Of a stretch of 64,000 nt of DNA, positions 44,894 through 53,308 are shown piece after piece. How positions within the stretch are numbered: the first letter of the stretch is position 1; every line of letters starts with the position of its first letter. Below the pieces are notes generated by a model, which was not told the origin of the DNA, ran no database searches, and worked only from the letters and a program-made list of their open reading frames with translations. Both the position numbers and the translations under genes were made by a program. This DNA comes from Streptomyces sp. 11x1 (lineage in GTDB: Bacteria; Actinomycetota; Actinomycetes; Streptomycetales; Streptomycetaceae): positions 10,007,001-10,071,000 of the forward strand of contig NZ_CP122458.1 of the NCBI RefSeq assembly GCF_032598905.1, given 5' to 3'.

Positions 44894-45912
44894 GCTTCCC
44901 CACGGCGCTCTTCGTCACCGTCCTGCTGCTGATCGGCAGCGGCTTCTTCGTCGCCGCCGAGTTCGCGCTCGTCGCCGCCAGACGGCACCGTGTCGAGCAG
45001 GCCGCCGCCTCGGGCCGGCGCGGCGCGCACGCCGCGCTGGCCGGCATGCGGGAACTGTCCCTGATGCTCGCCGGCGCACAACTGGGCATCACCGTCTGCA
45101 CCCTGGGCCTGGGCGCCGTGTCCAAGCCCGCCATCTCCCACGAACTCGACCCCCTGCTGCACGACCTGGGACTGCCCAGCGCCGTCAGCTACGGAGTGGC
45201 CTTCGTGGTCGCGATGGTCGTCGTGGTCTTCCTGCACATGGTCGTCGGCGAGATGGCACCCAAGTCCTGGGCCATCGCCCACCCCGAGCGGTCCGCGATG
45301 CTGCTGTCCCCGGCCTTCCGGGCCGTGGTCCGGGCCGTCCGCCCCCTGATCGGACTGCTCAACCGCGTCAGCAACGCCCTGGTACGACTGTGCCGGGTCA
45401 CACCGCGCGACGAACTCGCCTCCGTCCACAACCGCGAGCAGCTCACCCACCTCGTCGAGGAGTCGCAGCGCCTCGGCCTGATCAGCGAGGCCGACTCCGA
45501 GCTGATCACGCGTTCGCTGACGGAGCCCGAGACGCCGGTGCGCGAACTCGCGGTCCCGGCCGCCGAGATCACCTCGGTGGACGCGGACGCCGACGCCGAG
45601 GCCGTTCTCCGCGCCGCCGCCGAGCACGACCGTACCCGGCTCCCGGTCCGCGCCCCGGACACTACGGTCCTCGGCTCCGTCCACGCCCGCGACGCCCTGG
45701 TCGCCCGGGCGAGGGGCCGCGCGGTCACGGCCCGCAGCCTCGCCCGGCCCGTACCGCGACTGGGCGACGACGCGACCGTGGCCGACGCGATCGACGTCCT
45801 GCGCCGCCACCGCGCCACGCTCGCCGTCGTCCACGACGACACGGGGCGCCTCACCGGCCTCGTCAGCCTGGACGACCTACTGGCGCGCTATCTGCAGCCG
45901 AGGACGGTCTGA
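44890..45912 (+). CDS. CNNM/CBS-domain membrane protein (CorC/hemolysin C family) 2
   Basis: 340 aa, shorter than its neighbour because the C-terminal CorC_HlyC domain is absent. The four-helix CNNM domain (LLIGSGFFVAAEFALVAARR, then VVGEMAPKSWAIAHPER) is followed by two CBS domains (MLSL-type motifs, TGLVSLDDLLARYL at the end). Tandem paralogues of unequal length are common in actinomycetes and may form a heterodimer. It is translationally coupled to the longer one. Confidence 0.9.
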   Translation: MSFPTALFVTVLLLIGSGFFVAAEFALVAARRHRVEQAAASGRRGAHAALAGMRELSLMLAGAQLGITVCTLGLGAVSKPAISHELDPLLHDLGLPSAVSYGVAFVVAMVVVVFLHMVVGEMAPKSWAIAHPERSAMLLSPAFRAVVRAVRPLIGLLNRVSNALVRLCRVTPRDELASVHNREQLTHLVEESQRLGLISEADSELITRSLTEPETPVRELAVPAAEITSVDADADAEAVLRAAAEHDRTRLPVRAPDTTVLGSVHARDALVARARGRAVTARSLARPVPRLGDDATVADAIDVLRRHRATLAVVHDDTGRLTGLVSLDDLLARYLQPRTV

Positions 45913-45950
45913 CGGCTCGAAGACCTGAGCGGATGACGGGCCGCCGGGCG

Positions 45951-45962
45951 CCGGGGCCCCGG
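45951..45962. terminator. GC palindrome between convergent genes
   Basis: CCGGGGCCCCGG is a perfect 12-bp palindrome 39 bases after the CBS gene stop and 53 bases before the stop of the SWIM gene. A compact hairpin here could end both transcripts. Confidence 0.4.
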
Positions 45963-46014
45963 GGGCCGGGGTCCCGCAGCGGTGCGGTGGCGCTCGGCCA
46001 TGATCGGCCGAGGG

Positions 46015-48096
46015 TCAGGTGGTGGGGGTCGGGAGCCGCCATGTGGACTGGATCAGGGCGCGTTCGGTGCCGGTCAGGTAGACCGCGGTGGCGAGCCAGG
46101 CGCGGGCGTAGCGGTCCGGGTCGGGGTCGGTGACGCGTCCGAAGACGTCGCGGGAGCGACGGTCCGCCTCCGCGGTGAGCGCGGTCGCCAGGTCCGCGCC
46201 CGCCGTGAACCCACTGCGCCGCAGTGCCGCGCCCGCTCCGTCCCGGTCGCTGTCGCGGGCCGGCTCGGCGACCGCGCGGCGGCCTCCGGAGACGGCGACC
46301 TCGACCAGTCGGCGCAGCCGCCACAGCGGAGCTTCGGCGAGCGGGTCGGCCGGCGCCCCGGCGGGGCCGTCGACCTCGGGCAGCGCGTCCTGTGGCGGGA
46401 AGTGCGCGCCCCGCAGGCGGTCGTAGCCCAGGTCGGCGTGCCCCTGCCACTCGTCCGGCAGCCGCAGCGTGGCCTCGGTGCCCGGGACCGGGCCGATCGC
46501 GAGCGGGCGGAGCGTGGCCGCACGGTCGGGTTCCAGGCGCCCGAGCACCCGTATGCGCAGCCCGGGACGGCCGGCCAGCTGACGGAAGTTGGCGGTGTGC
46601 GCGAGATCGGGGTGGCCGTTGGCCGGGGTCAGCCGGACGAGGAGACCGCTGTCGGCCGACTCCCCGGAGCCGGACACCTCGCGGGCGAACAGGTGGTCGC
46701 CCGCCGCGCCGACGAGGACCAGGTCGCAGCCGATCAGTCGGCGCGCCTCCAGCTCCGCCTGCTCGGGGTCTGCCCCCGGGCCGCCGGTGAGCCGCTCGGC
46801 CACCGCCTCCGCGAGGGGGCGGGCGAACAGGGCGGCGAGCGGGCCCGCCGTCCAGGAGAGACCTGCGAGCGGAGTGGCCCGCACGCCCTTGCCGGAGCCG
46901 AGGCGGCCCTCCGGAGAGACCGTGGCGCCGGAGATCAGCAGTCCGCCCCGGGAGAGGCCTGCGTGGTCGAGGGTCCCGGAGCCGAGGGCGACGGTTGCCT
47001 TGGCGGCGCCCCGGGCACGGGCCGGACCGCCCGGTTTCACGTCGGCGACCGAGTACCAGCTTCCGTCGTCGGAGATGAGGTGGGTGACGACACCGCCGTA
47101 TCCGGTGGCCGAGATCACCGGTTCCCGGCACACACCGTGCACCCGCAGACCGCCGCCCGGCCGATAGGCGCGCCGCGCCGTGCCGACGAGGGCGGGGTCG
47201 GTGTCGGCCGACGCCAACAGGCCGGTGGTGAGCAACAGTTCGCGCACGGCGGCGACCAGGTCGGCCAGCCGGTGGCCGTCGTGCCGGGCGCGGGCCCCGC
47301 GCAGTCCCCGGACGACCCGCAGGGCCGCCGCCTCGGCACGGTGAAGTCCGGCGAGGCGCGCGGTGTGCGCGGCCCGCAGCAACTCCGCCTGCGGCACCGC
47401 CCCCGCCGCCGGGACCCCGGCGGCGAGCACGGCCGCGGTGGCCGCCCAGAGACCGGCCGCGGCGGCGACCTGGGCGGGGGTGGGGGGCTTGCCGCCGCCC
47501 CGGCCGAGGTCGCCGGCCCCGTCGGCGGGGCTCACGCCGGTGCCGGTGCCGGTGGTGCCTGTGTTGCCGGTTTCGGTGGGTCTGGTCGTGCCGACGGGAG
47601 TGGAGGGATCGGCCTGCCTCGGGTCTTCGGCCGGGGCGATGGTGACGGAGGATCCGCCCGCTGTGCGAGAGCCATTGGCTCCGACGGCCGGGCCGGCCGC
47701 CGGGGCCTCACCATCACTTCCGTGGAGGTCGTCCGCCGCCGTGTCGGCCGGCTCGGCCTCCGGCTCGGCCGCGGCCATGTCCTCGGCGTCGGCCATGTCC
47801 TCGGCGTCGGCCACCGGGCAGGCGCTCAGGACGGCGGCACGGTGCAGACAGCGGGGTGCGAGCAGGCAACTGCACACCGCCCGCTCGGCGTCGGTCACCG
47901 CACCCGAAGGGCCCGGCGTCAGTGCGACCTCGGCGTCCTCGCCGCACCGGACGCGCAGGACACCGCCGTCGGCCTCGACGGGCAGGGCCGCGTACGTCTC
48001 GACCGCGGCGTCCAGTTTCTTGCGCAACCGGGAGGTCAGGCTCTCCACGGCGGCGGCCACCACCTCGGGTGCCACCGGGGGCAGTTCGGCGTTCAT
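46015..48096 (-). CDS. SWIM zinc-finger protein of the MoxR/VWA operon
   Basis: 693 aa. Residues about 70-90 contain CSCLLAPRCLHRAAVL, the CxCx(n)CxH of a SWIM zinc finger. A long acidic and Gly/Thr-rich linker follows (about 95-200), then a large mixed alpha/beta region with no recognised enzyme motif. In similar operons this protein is always next to a MoxR ATPase and VWA protein. ATG 48096 overlaps the VWA stop as ATGA, so it is the last cistron of the operon. May bind nucleic acid or protein partners (inference). Confidence 0.85.
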   Translation of the reverse strand: MNAELPPVAPEVVAAAVESLTSRLRKKLDAAVETYAALPVEADGGVLRVRCGEDAEVALTPGPSGAVTDAERAVCSCLLAPRCLHRAAVLSACPVADAEDMADAEDMAAAEPEAEPADTAADDLHGSDGEAPAAGPAVGANGSRTAGGSSVTIAPAEDPRQADPSTPVGTTRPTETGNTGTTGTGTGVSPADGAGDLGRGGGKPPTPAQVAAAAGLWAATAAVLAAGVPAAGAVPQAELLRAAHTARLAGLHRAEAAALRVVRGLRGARARHDGHRLADLVAAVRELLLTTGLLASADTDPALVGTARRAYRPGGGLRVHGVCREPVISATGYGGVVTHLISDDGSWYSVADVKPGGPARARGAAKATVALGSGTLDHAGLSRGGLLISGATVSPEGRLGSGKGVRATPLAGLSWTAGPLAALFARPLAEAVAERLTGGPGADPEQAELEARRLIGCDLVLVGAAGDHLFAREVSGSGESADSGLLVRLTPANGHPDLAHTANFRQLAGRPGLRIRVLGRLEPDRAATLRPLAIGPVPGTEATLRLPDEWQGHADLGYDRLRGAHFPPQDALPEVDGPAGAPADPLAEAPLWRLRRLVEVAVSGGRRAVAEPARDSDRDGAGAALRRSGFTAGADLATALTAEADRRSRDVFGRVTDPDPDRYARAWLATAVYLTGTERALIQSTWRLPTPTT

Positions 48097-51000
48097 CGGC
48101 TCTCTCCGCGGAGGCGGTCCCCCACCCAGCGGGCGAGGGCGAGGGGACTGAGGGCGGCGACCGGCATGCCGGCCGCGACGAGTTGCTGGGCAACGGGCAC
48201 CGAGTAGCGCGGGGTACCCGTGTCGTCCAGGGCGGCACAGCCCATCAGGTGCACACCCGAACTCGCGAGGGCCCGGACCTCCCCCAGGAGGCCGCCCAGC
48301 GAGTAGCCCTCCTCGAAGTCGCTCACCACGACCACGAGGGTCCGGCTGGGCACGGTCACCAGGGAACGGGCGTGCGCGAGCCCCGCCGCGATGTGCGTGC
48401 CGCCGCCGACCCGGACCTCCAGCAGCAGCGACAGCGGGTCGTCCACCCGGTCGGTCAGGTCGATCACCTCGGTCGAGAACGCCAGGAAGTGCGTCGACAG
48501 CGTGGGCACGCCCCCCAGGACGGCCGCGGTCAGCGCCGACCAGATGACGGAGGCCTCCATCGACCCGGACACGTCGACGACCAGGATCAGCCGCCAGTCC
48601 GCCTCCTTGCGCGACCGGGTGCTGAACACCGGCCGCTCCGGTACGACCACGGTCCGGCCGTCCGCCGTACGGTGGGTGCTCGCCAGGTTGGCCCGCAGGG
48701 TGCGCGGCAGGTCGAGCCTGCCACCGGGGCGCCGGGTCGGACGCGGGGTGGCCAGACCGGTGAGCGCGGGGCGCATCCGGGTGGCAAGCTCCTTGGCCAG
48801 TTCGTCGACCAGTCGGCGTACCAGCGGGCGCAGCCTGGCCAGTTGCTGTTCGGGCATGCCGCCCGCGAGGTTCAGCACGGAGGTCAGCAGATCGACCGAC
48901 GGGCGGACGGCCTTGGGGTCCAACTCGGCCAGTACGTCCGTACGGCCCCGGTCGGCGGCCCGCGCCAGCACCTCCTCACGGACTTCGGCGCCGAACAGCG
49001 CGTCCAACTCCTCGCCCCACTCCCGGGCCGTGGGGAACGACACCTCCTGCGAACCGCCCTGACCGGGGCCGCCCCGGCCGAGGTCCGAAGAGCCCTCTCC
49101 CCGGCCGGCGCCGTACAACTCGTCGAGCGCGTGCGCGTAACGCCGGGCGTCCTGGGGCAGCTTCTCGCTCTCCCGGCCGAGGAGCAGCCGCCAGCGGTCG
49201 GTGGGGGAGAGGTGGAGGGGTGCGACGGACGGCTGGGCGGTGGGGTGGGGCGCGTCGGCGGCGGTGGCAGGGCGGGTGGCGTCGGCCGTGACGGCCGCGT
49301 GCGGGGCGCGGGCGCCCACCGTGCCTTCGGTCGTCACGGTGCCTTCGGTTGCCACCGCGCCGTCAGACGGGGTCCGCGCGGTGGTGGTGTTGTCGGCAGA
49401 CCCCGCCGGGGCCGTACCGATCGGCAGCCGGAGGGAGTCGACTGCCATCAGGCCCGCCGTGTCCGCCGCCGTCCACAGCGCGAGGAGTTCCGGGGAGGCG
49501 GTGAGGGACAGGTCGAGGCGGTCGCCGAGGCGTTCGGTGACCGTACCGAGCAGACGGTCGCGGCCGGCCGGGGTGAGCGTGTCGAAGCCGCCGCGCAGGG
49601 CGGGCAGCCGATCGAGGAAGCCCTGGTCCGTGAGCGTGTCGATCCGGTCGAGCAGCAGGTCCAGTGCGGTCGGTGCGGACTGGAGCAGCGGCGCGGCGCC
49701 GCTGAGCAGACCGCTGAGCCGAAGGGCGAGCGCGCGGCGGCCGTCGGGCCCGGTGGCCGTGTCGATCCAGCCTGCCGCGCGCGTCCCGACGGTGTCGGCG
49801 CCGTCGAGGTCGAGCAGCACCCGCGCGGCGAGAGCGGCCCCTTGGATCAACGGGGAGCCGGAGCGCGCGAGCGTGCTCAGGGCGTCGTCCATGCGCAGCC
49901 CGAGGCGGTGTTCGCCGGCCCGGGACGAGAGCGCGACGAGCGCGGCCGCGTCCTCCGGCTGGTCACTGCCCGCGAGACCGGGCAGCGCGCGGACCGCCGC
50001 CTCCAGGAGGTCGACGGCCAGCTCGGCCGCCGCCGACCTGCCCTCGCGCGTGGTGCCGGGCAGGTGGCCCCGCCGCAGCGCCTCCAACAGGTCCAGCCCT
50101 TCGAGCAGTTCGGGCAGGGTGGCCGAGGCCGGGAGCACGACGGCCGCGTCCGCCAGCCGGTCGGCGACCAGCGCGGGCAGGTCGCAGCGGGCCGCCGCCC
50201 GAAGCCCGGCGAGGACCAGAGCACAGGTGGGCCCGCCGTGCGCCGACTCCCGGCGGAAGGTCTCCCGCAGGGTGCCCTCGGCGGCCAGGGCCGCGGTCAC
50301 CCCCCGGATCCCGGCCAGGTCGAGCCGGACAGGGACGGCCGGGGTCCACGACACGCGCCACCGGGTGGTGAGTGCCGTGCCGTCGCCCGTGCCGGTCACC
50401 TCCACGGATTCGCCGTAGCCCGCACCGCACACCGCGAGCCGCTGGAGCAGGATCTCGCGGCGGCCGTCGAGGGTGGAGCGGAGCGGGTCGAGCCGGAGTT
50501 CGCGCGAGGCGGGGTCCTCCGGGCCGGGCAGCCGCAGCGCGGCCACCTCCGCCTCCACGGACGGGCCCAGACCGGAACGAGGGGTGCCCGGTGCGATCCG
50601 GCCCCGATCGGTGCCGACCAGCACCACTTCGAGCGCCCGGGCGAGGGCCCGGCCCCGGCCGAGCGGCTCGCCCTGGCCCATCACCGTCGTCAGCGCCTCC
50701 AGGACCTCACCCCGGCCGGGGGCCGCGAGCCCCCGGAGACTGGCCAGGTCGCCCGCCACCCGCAGGGTCTCGGTCGCCTCGCCCGTGCCCGCGGTGTGCC
50801 CGGCAGCGCGCAGCTCCCGGCACACATCGGTGATGGCCCGCGCGGCGGCGCCGTACAGCAGCTCGGGGTCGCCCCCGGCCGTGAACACCGCCTGCTGCCA
50901 GCGCGGGTCACGGATGCCCGCCGGATACCCGGAGCGGGAGTCGAGGAGGTCGAAGGCGTACGGCACGAGCGAGGTGACGACCGGCGGGTGCTCCCCGACG

Positions 51001-52022
51001 AGGCCCGCTCCCCGGGCCCCGGCCGCGACGCCGTCCGCCCTCGCGGCCGACACCGCACCACCCGCACCACCCGCGCCGGCCGTCTCCTCGGCGGTGGGTC
51101 CGACCCCTCCGTCCTGCGCGTCGGCCGGGTCGGCGTCCACGTGGGCCGCGTGCGTCAGCGCCGGGGCGTGGAAGGCGCCGATCACGGCCGCCACCCGGCG
51201 CCCACCCGCCGCCGCGCGGGCGATCGTGTCGCGCATGTGCGCCTCCCGGGCCAGGTCGACCGACGGCACGCCGCCCGCGGTCTCGGCGTCGCTGCGCAAC
51301 GCCCACCCCACGCCGAGAGCCGCCCGGCGGATCGCCTCGGGCGTACAACCGGGAGCGAGCACCTCCACACACCGGTCCCACAGATCGTCACCGTCACGAC
51401 CGGTTCCGGCGGCGGTGAGCGCCGCCGCGAAGGCGGTGGGCGAGACGAGGGACGCCTTCGGCCTGTCCGGGTCCGTCGCCGGTCGGCCGGTGTCCGGGAA
51501 GGGCTCTCCCGTGTTCGTGGTCGCACGGCCGGTGTCCGGGAAGGGCTCTCCCGTCTCTGTCGCCTGTCGGCCCGTGGCCGGGAGGAGCTCATCCGTCACC
51601 GCCTCCGGTCGGCTCGTGTCCGTCCCCGGACGGTTCGCGTCCGTCCCCGGACGGTCCGTGCTCCACGCCGGATGGGACATCGGCAGGTCGCAGCACACCA
51701 CTTCCTTCCCTCGCTCCCGGGCCCAGCGGAGGGCGGCGAGTTCCGGGGAGAAGTCGGCGAACGGGTAGAAGCCGAGGCGGCCTCCCTCGCTCGCCCCGGC
51801 AAGGGCGACCGGCGCGAGGGTGCCCGGCGCGGCGAGGTGGGGCAGCCAGTGCTGGAAGTCGGCCGGCAGCTCCACGCAGACGACATCCGCGCCGGACGCG
51901 TCCAGCAGGGCGGGCACGGCCGCGGCGAGGGCCGGGCTGTGGTGCCGTACCCCCAGCAGGTACGGCGCCGCCGAGTCGGCGAGGACCGTGACGGCGGCCC
52001 TCGGGTCCTGAGTGGTCGTCAC
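48093..52022 (-). CDS. DUF5682 domain fused to a VWA domain
   Basis: 1309 aa from GTG 52022. The N-terminal half (about 1-760) is DUF5682: GVRHHSP at 24-30, VELPADF at 50-56 and GAFHAPAL near 276. These GxxH and Glu positions recall the EreA/ChaN/TIKI hydrolase superfamily (inference). The linker includes two repeats of EPFPDTGR-type units near 150-180. The C-terminal third (about 930-1309) is a VWA domain with the MIDAS DVSGSM near 1150 and VVVSDFEEGY. The GTGA overlap with MoxR and ATGA with the SWIM gene place it in the operon's core. Confidence 0.85.
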   Translation of the reverse strand: MTTTQDPRAAVTVLADSAAPYLLGVRHHSPALAAAVPALLDASGADVVCVELPADFQHWLPHLAAPGTLAPVALAGASEGGRLGFYPFADFSPELAALRWARERGKEVVCCDLPMSHPAWSTDRPGTDANRPGTDTSRPEAVTDELLPATGRQATETGEPFPDTGRATTNTGEPFPDTGRPATDPDRPKASLVSPTAFAAALTAAGTGRDGDDLWDRCVEVLAPGCTPEAIRRAALGVGWALRSDAETAGGVPSVDLAREAHMRDTIARAAAGGRRVAAVIGAFHAPALTHAAHVDADPADAQDGGVGPTAEETAGAGGAGGAVSAARADGVAAGARGAGLVGEHPPVVTSLVPYAFDLLDSRSGYPAGIRDPRWQQAVFTAGGDPELLYGAAARAITDVCRELRAAGHTAGTGEATETLRVAGDLASLRGLAAPGRGEVLEALTTVMGQGEPLGRGRALARALEVVLVGTDRGRIAPGTPRSGLGPSVEAEVAALRLPGPEDPASRELRLDPLRSTLDGRREILLQRLAVCGAGYGESVEVTGTGDGTALTTRWRVSWTPAVPVRLDLAGIRGVTAALAAEGTLRETFRRESAHGGPTCALVLAGLRAAARCDLPALVADRLADAAVVLPASATLPELLEGLDLLEALRRGHLPGTTREGRSAAAELAVDLLEAAVRALPGLAGSDQPEDAAALVALSSRAGEHRLGLRMDDALSTLARSGSPLIQGAALAARVLLDLDGADTVGTRAAGWIDTATGPDGRRALALRLSGLLSGAAPLLQSAPTALDLLLDRIDTLTDQGFLDRLPALRGGFDTLTPAGRDRLLGTVTERLGDRLDLSLTASPELLALWTAADTAGLMAVDSLRLPIGTAPAGSADNTTTARTPSDGAVATEGTVTTEGTVGARAPHAAVTADATRPATAADAPHPTAQPSVAPLHLSPTDRWRLLLGRESEKLPQDARRYAHALDELYGAGRGEGSSDLGRGGPGQGGSQEVSFPTAREWGEELDALFGAEVREEVLARAADRGRTDVLAELDPKAVRPSVDLLTSVLNLAGGMPEQQLARLRPLVRRLVDELAKELATRMRPALTGLATPRPTRRPGGRLDLPRTLRANLASTHRTADGRTVVVPERPVFSTRSRKEADWRLILVVDVSGSMEASVIWSALTAAVLGGVPTLSTHFLAFSTEVIDLTDRVDDPLSLLLEVRVGGGTHIAAGLAHARSLVTVPSRTLVVVVSDFEEGYSLGGLLGEVRALASSGVHLMGCAALDDTGTPRYSVPVAQQLVAAGMPVAALSPLALARWVGDRLRGESR

Positions 52023-53179
52023 CGAAGGTTCTCCCGCAGGTCCCAGAGGCGGCGCCACATCGCCGAGCCGTCCTCGGCGCGACGGCGCACCGGGCCGTCC
52101 CAGTAGCCGAGCAGCCGGGCGTGGTCGGCCGGGTCGTCCTTGCGGACCACGCCCAGCAGGTGCCCGGGGACGAGGTCGAGCGCGTCCCCACCCGGCAGGT
52201 ACGCGGCGGCCACCCCGAGCGAGGCCGCGACCGACACGGCCTCGGCGGTGGACATCACCGTGCCCGGACGCTCCACGTCCCAGCCCTCGGCGGAACGCCC
52301 CGCACGCAGATCGCGGAAGACGGTGACCAGCACGTCGAGCACCGCGTCGTCCACGCCGAAGGCCGCGCCCGCCCGCTGCACCGCCGCCTCCGCCTGCCGC
52401 CGGACCAGGGCAGTCTCGGCGTCGACGTCGGCGATGGGGTGCACGGTCTCGAAGTTGAAGCGGCGCTTGAGGGCGGCCGACATCTCCGAGACACCCCGGT
52501 CGCGCAGGTTGGCCGTGGCGATGACCGTGAACCCGGGCGCCGCCGCGACCTGGGCGTCGTCCGTGCCGGACAGCTCGGGCACGCTCACCCGGCGGTCGGA
52601 CAGGATCGACACCAGGGCGTCCTGCACCTCCGGCAGACAGCGGGTGATCTCCTCGACCCGCGCCACCCGGCCGGAGCGCATCGCGCCGAGCACCGGCGAG
52701 TCGACCAGCGCCTGCGGGGTGGGGCCCTGAGCGAGCAGCAGGGCGTAGTTCCAGCCGTAGCGGAAGGCGTCCTCGGTCGTGCCGGCGGTTCCCTGCACGG
52801 TGAGCGCGCTGGTGCCGCACACGGCGGCCGACAGCAGCTCGGAGAGCATCGACTTGGCCGTGCCGGGCTCGCCGACGAGCAGCAGGCCGCGCTCGCCGGC
52901 GAGGGTGACCACGCACCGTTCGACCAGGGCGCGTTCGCCGACGAACTTGGGCGCGATCACCAGCTTGTCCGGCAGCGTCTCGTGCGGCTTGGCCAGCTTC
53001 AGGGCCTCGCCGCCGCTGCCGCAGACGAAGGTGACCACGGAACGCGGGGTCAGGCGCCAGCCGGGCGGCCGCGGACCCTCGTCGTGGGCGGCGAGGAAAT
53101 CGAGTTCGGTGGCGTGGCGCTGCTCGGCGGGCAGGATCTGCCGGGCCGGAAGGGCCGTCGCCGTGTCGGTCGGGGTCAT
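52019..53179 (-). CDS. MoxR-family AAA+ ATPase
   Basis: 386 aa. Walker A GEPGTAKS (about 103-110), the Walker B region VARVEEITRCLPEVQDALVSIL, sensor ATANLRDRGVS and the second arginine-rich region ALKRRFNFE fit MoxR ATPases. MoxR proteins act as chaperones with VWA partners, often inserting metal or remodelling complexes. ATG 53179 is clear. Upstream 129 bp contain a 16-base repeat array. Its TGA overlaps the GTG of the VWA fusion as GTGA. Confidence 0.92.
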   Translation of the reverse strand: MTPTDTATALPARQILPAEQRHATELDFLAAHDEGPRPPGWRLTPRSVVTFVCGSGGEALKLAKPHETLPDKLVIAPKFVGERALVERCVVTLAGERGLLLVGEPGTAKSMLSELLSAAVCGTSALTVQGTAGTTEDAFRYGWNYALLLAQGPTPQALVDSPVLGAMRSGRVARVEEITRCLPEVQDALVSILSDRRVSVPELSGTDDAQVAAAPGFTVIATANLRDRGVSEMSAALKRRFNFETVHPIADVDAETALVRRQAEAAVQRAGAAFGVDDAVLDVLVTVFRDLRAGRSAEGWDVERPGTVMSTAEAVSVAASLGVAAAYLPGGDALDLVPGHLLGVVRKDDPADHARLLGYWDGPVRRRAEDGSAMWRRLWDLRENLR

Positions 53180-53202
53180 GAACGTCCTTGCTCAGTAGGT
53201 AA

Positions 53203-53250
53203 GTCGGTAAGCAGGTATGTCGGTAAGCAGGTGAGTCGGTAAGTGCGTGG
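53203..53250. repeat. Sixteen-base tandem repeat upstream of the MoxR gene
   Basis: GTCGGTAAGCAGGTAT (53203-53218), GTCGGTAAGCAGGTGA (53219-53234) and a third degenerate copy (53235-53250) follow one another directly. They occupy the only untranslated gap in the operon, 24-71 bases before the MoxR ATG, and could form an alternative promoter, processing site or regulator site. Confidence 0.85.
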
Positions 53251-53308
53251 AAAGGTGCGAGGCGGGGTCAGGCCGGGGCGCCCGGTGGCCGGGCGCCCCC
53301 GACCCTGT

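Noticed and set aside
52023..52916. Upstream extension of the DUF5682-VWA frame
   Set aside because: It is a shadow across MoxR; the GTGA overlap sets the start at 52022.
53203..53250. CRISPR-like array
   Set aside because: The repeats are contiguous with no spacers and have no cas genes nearby.
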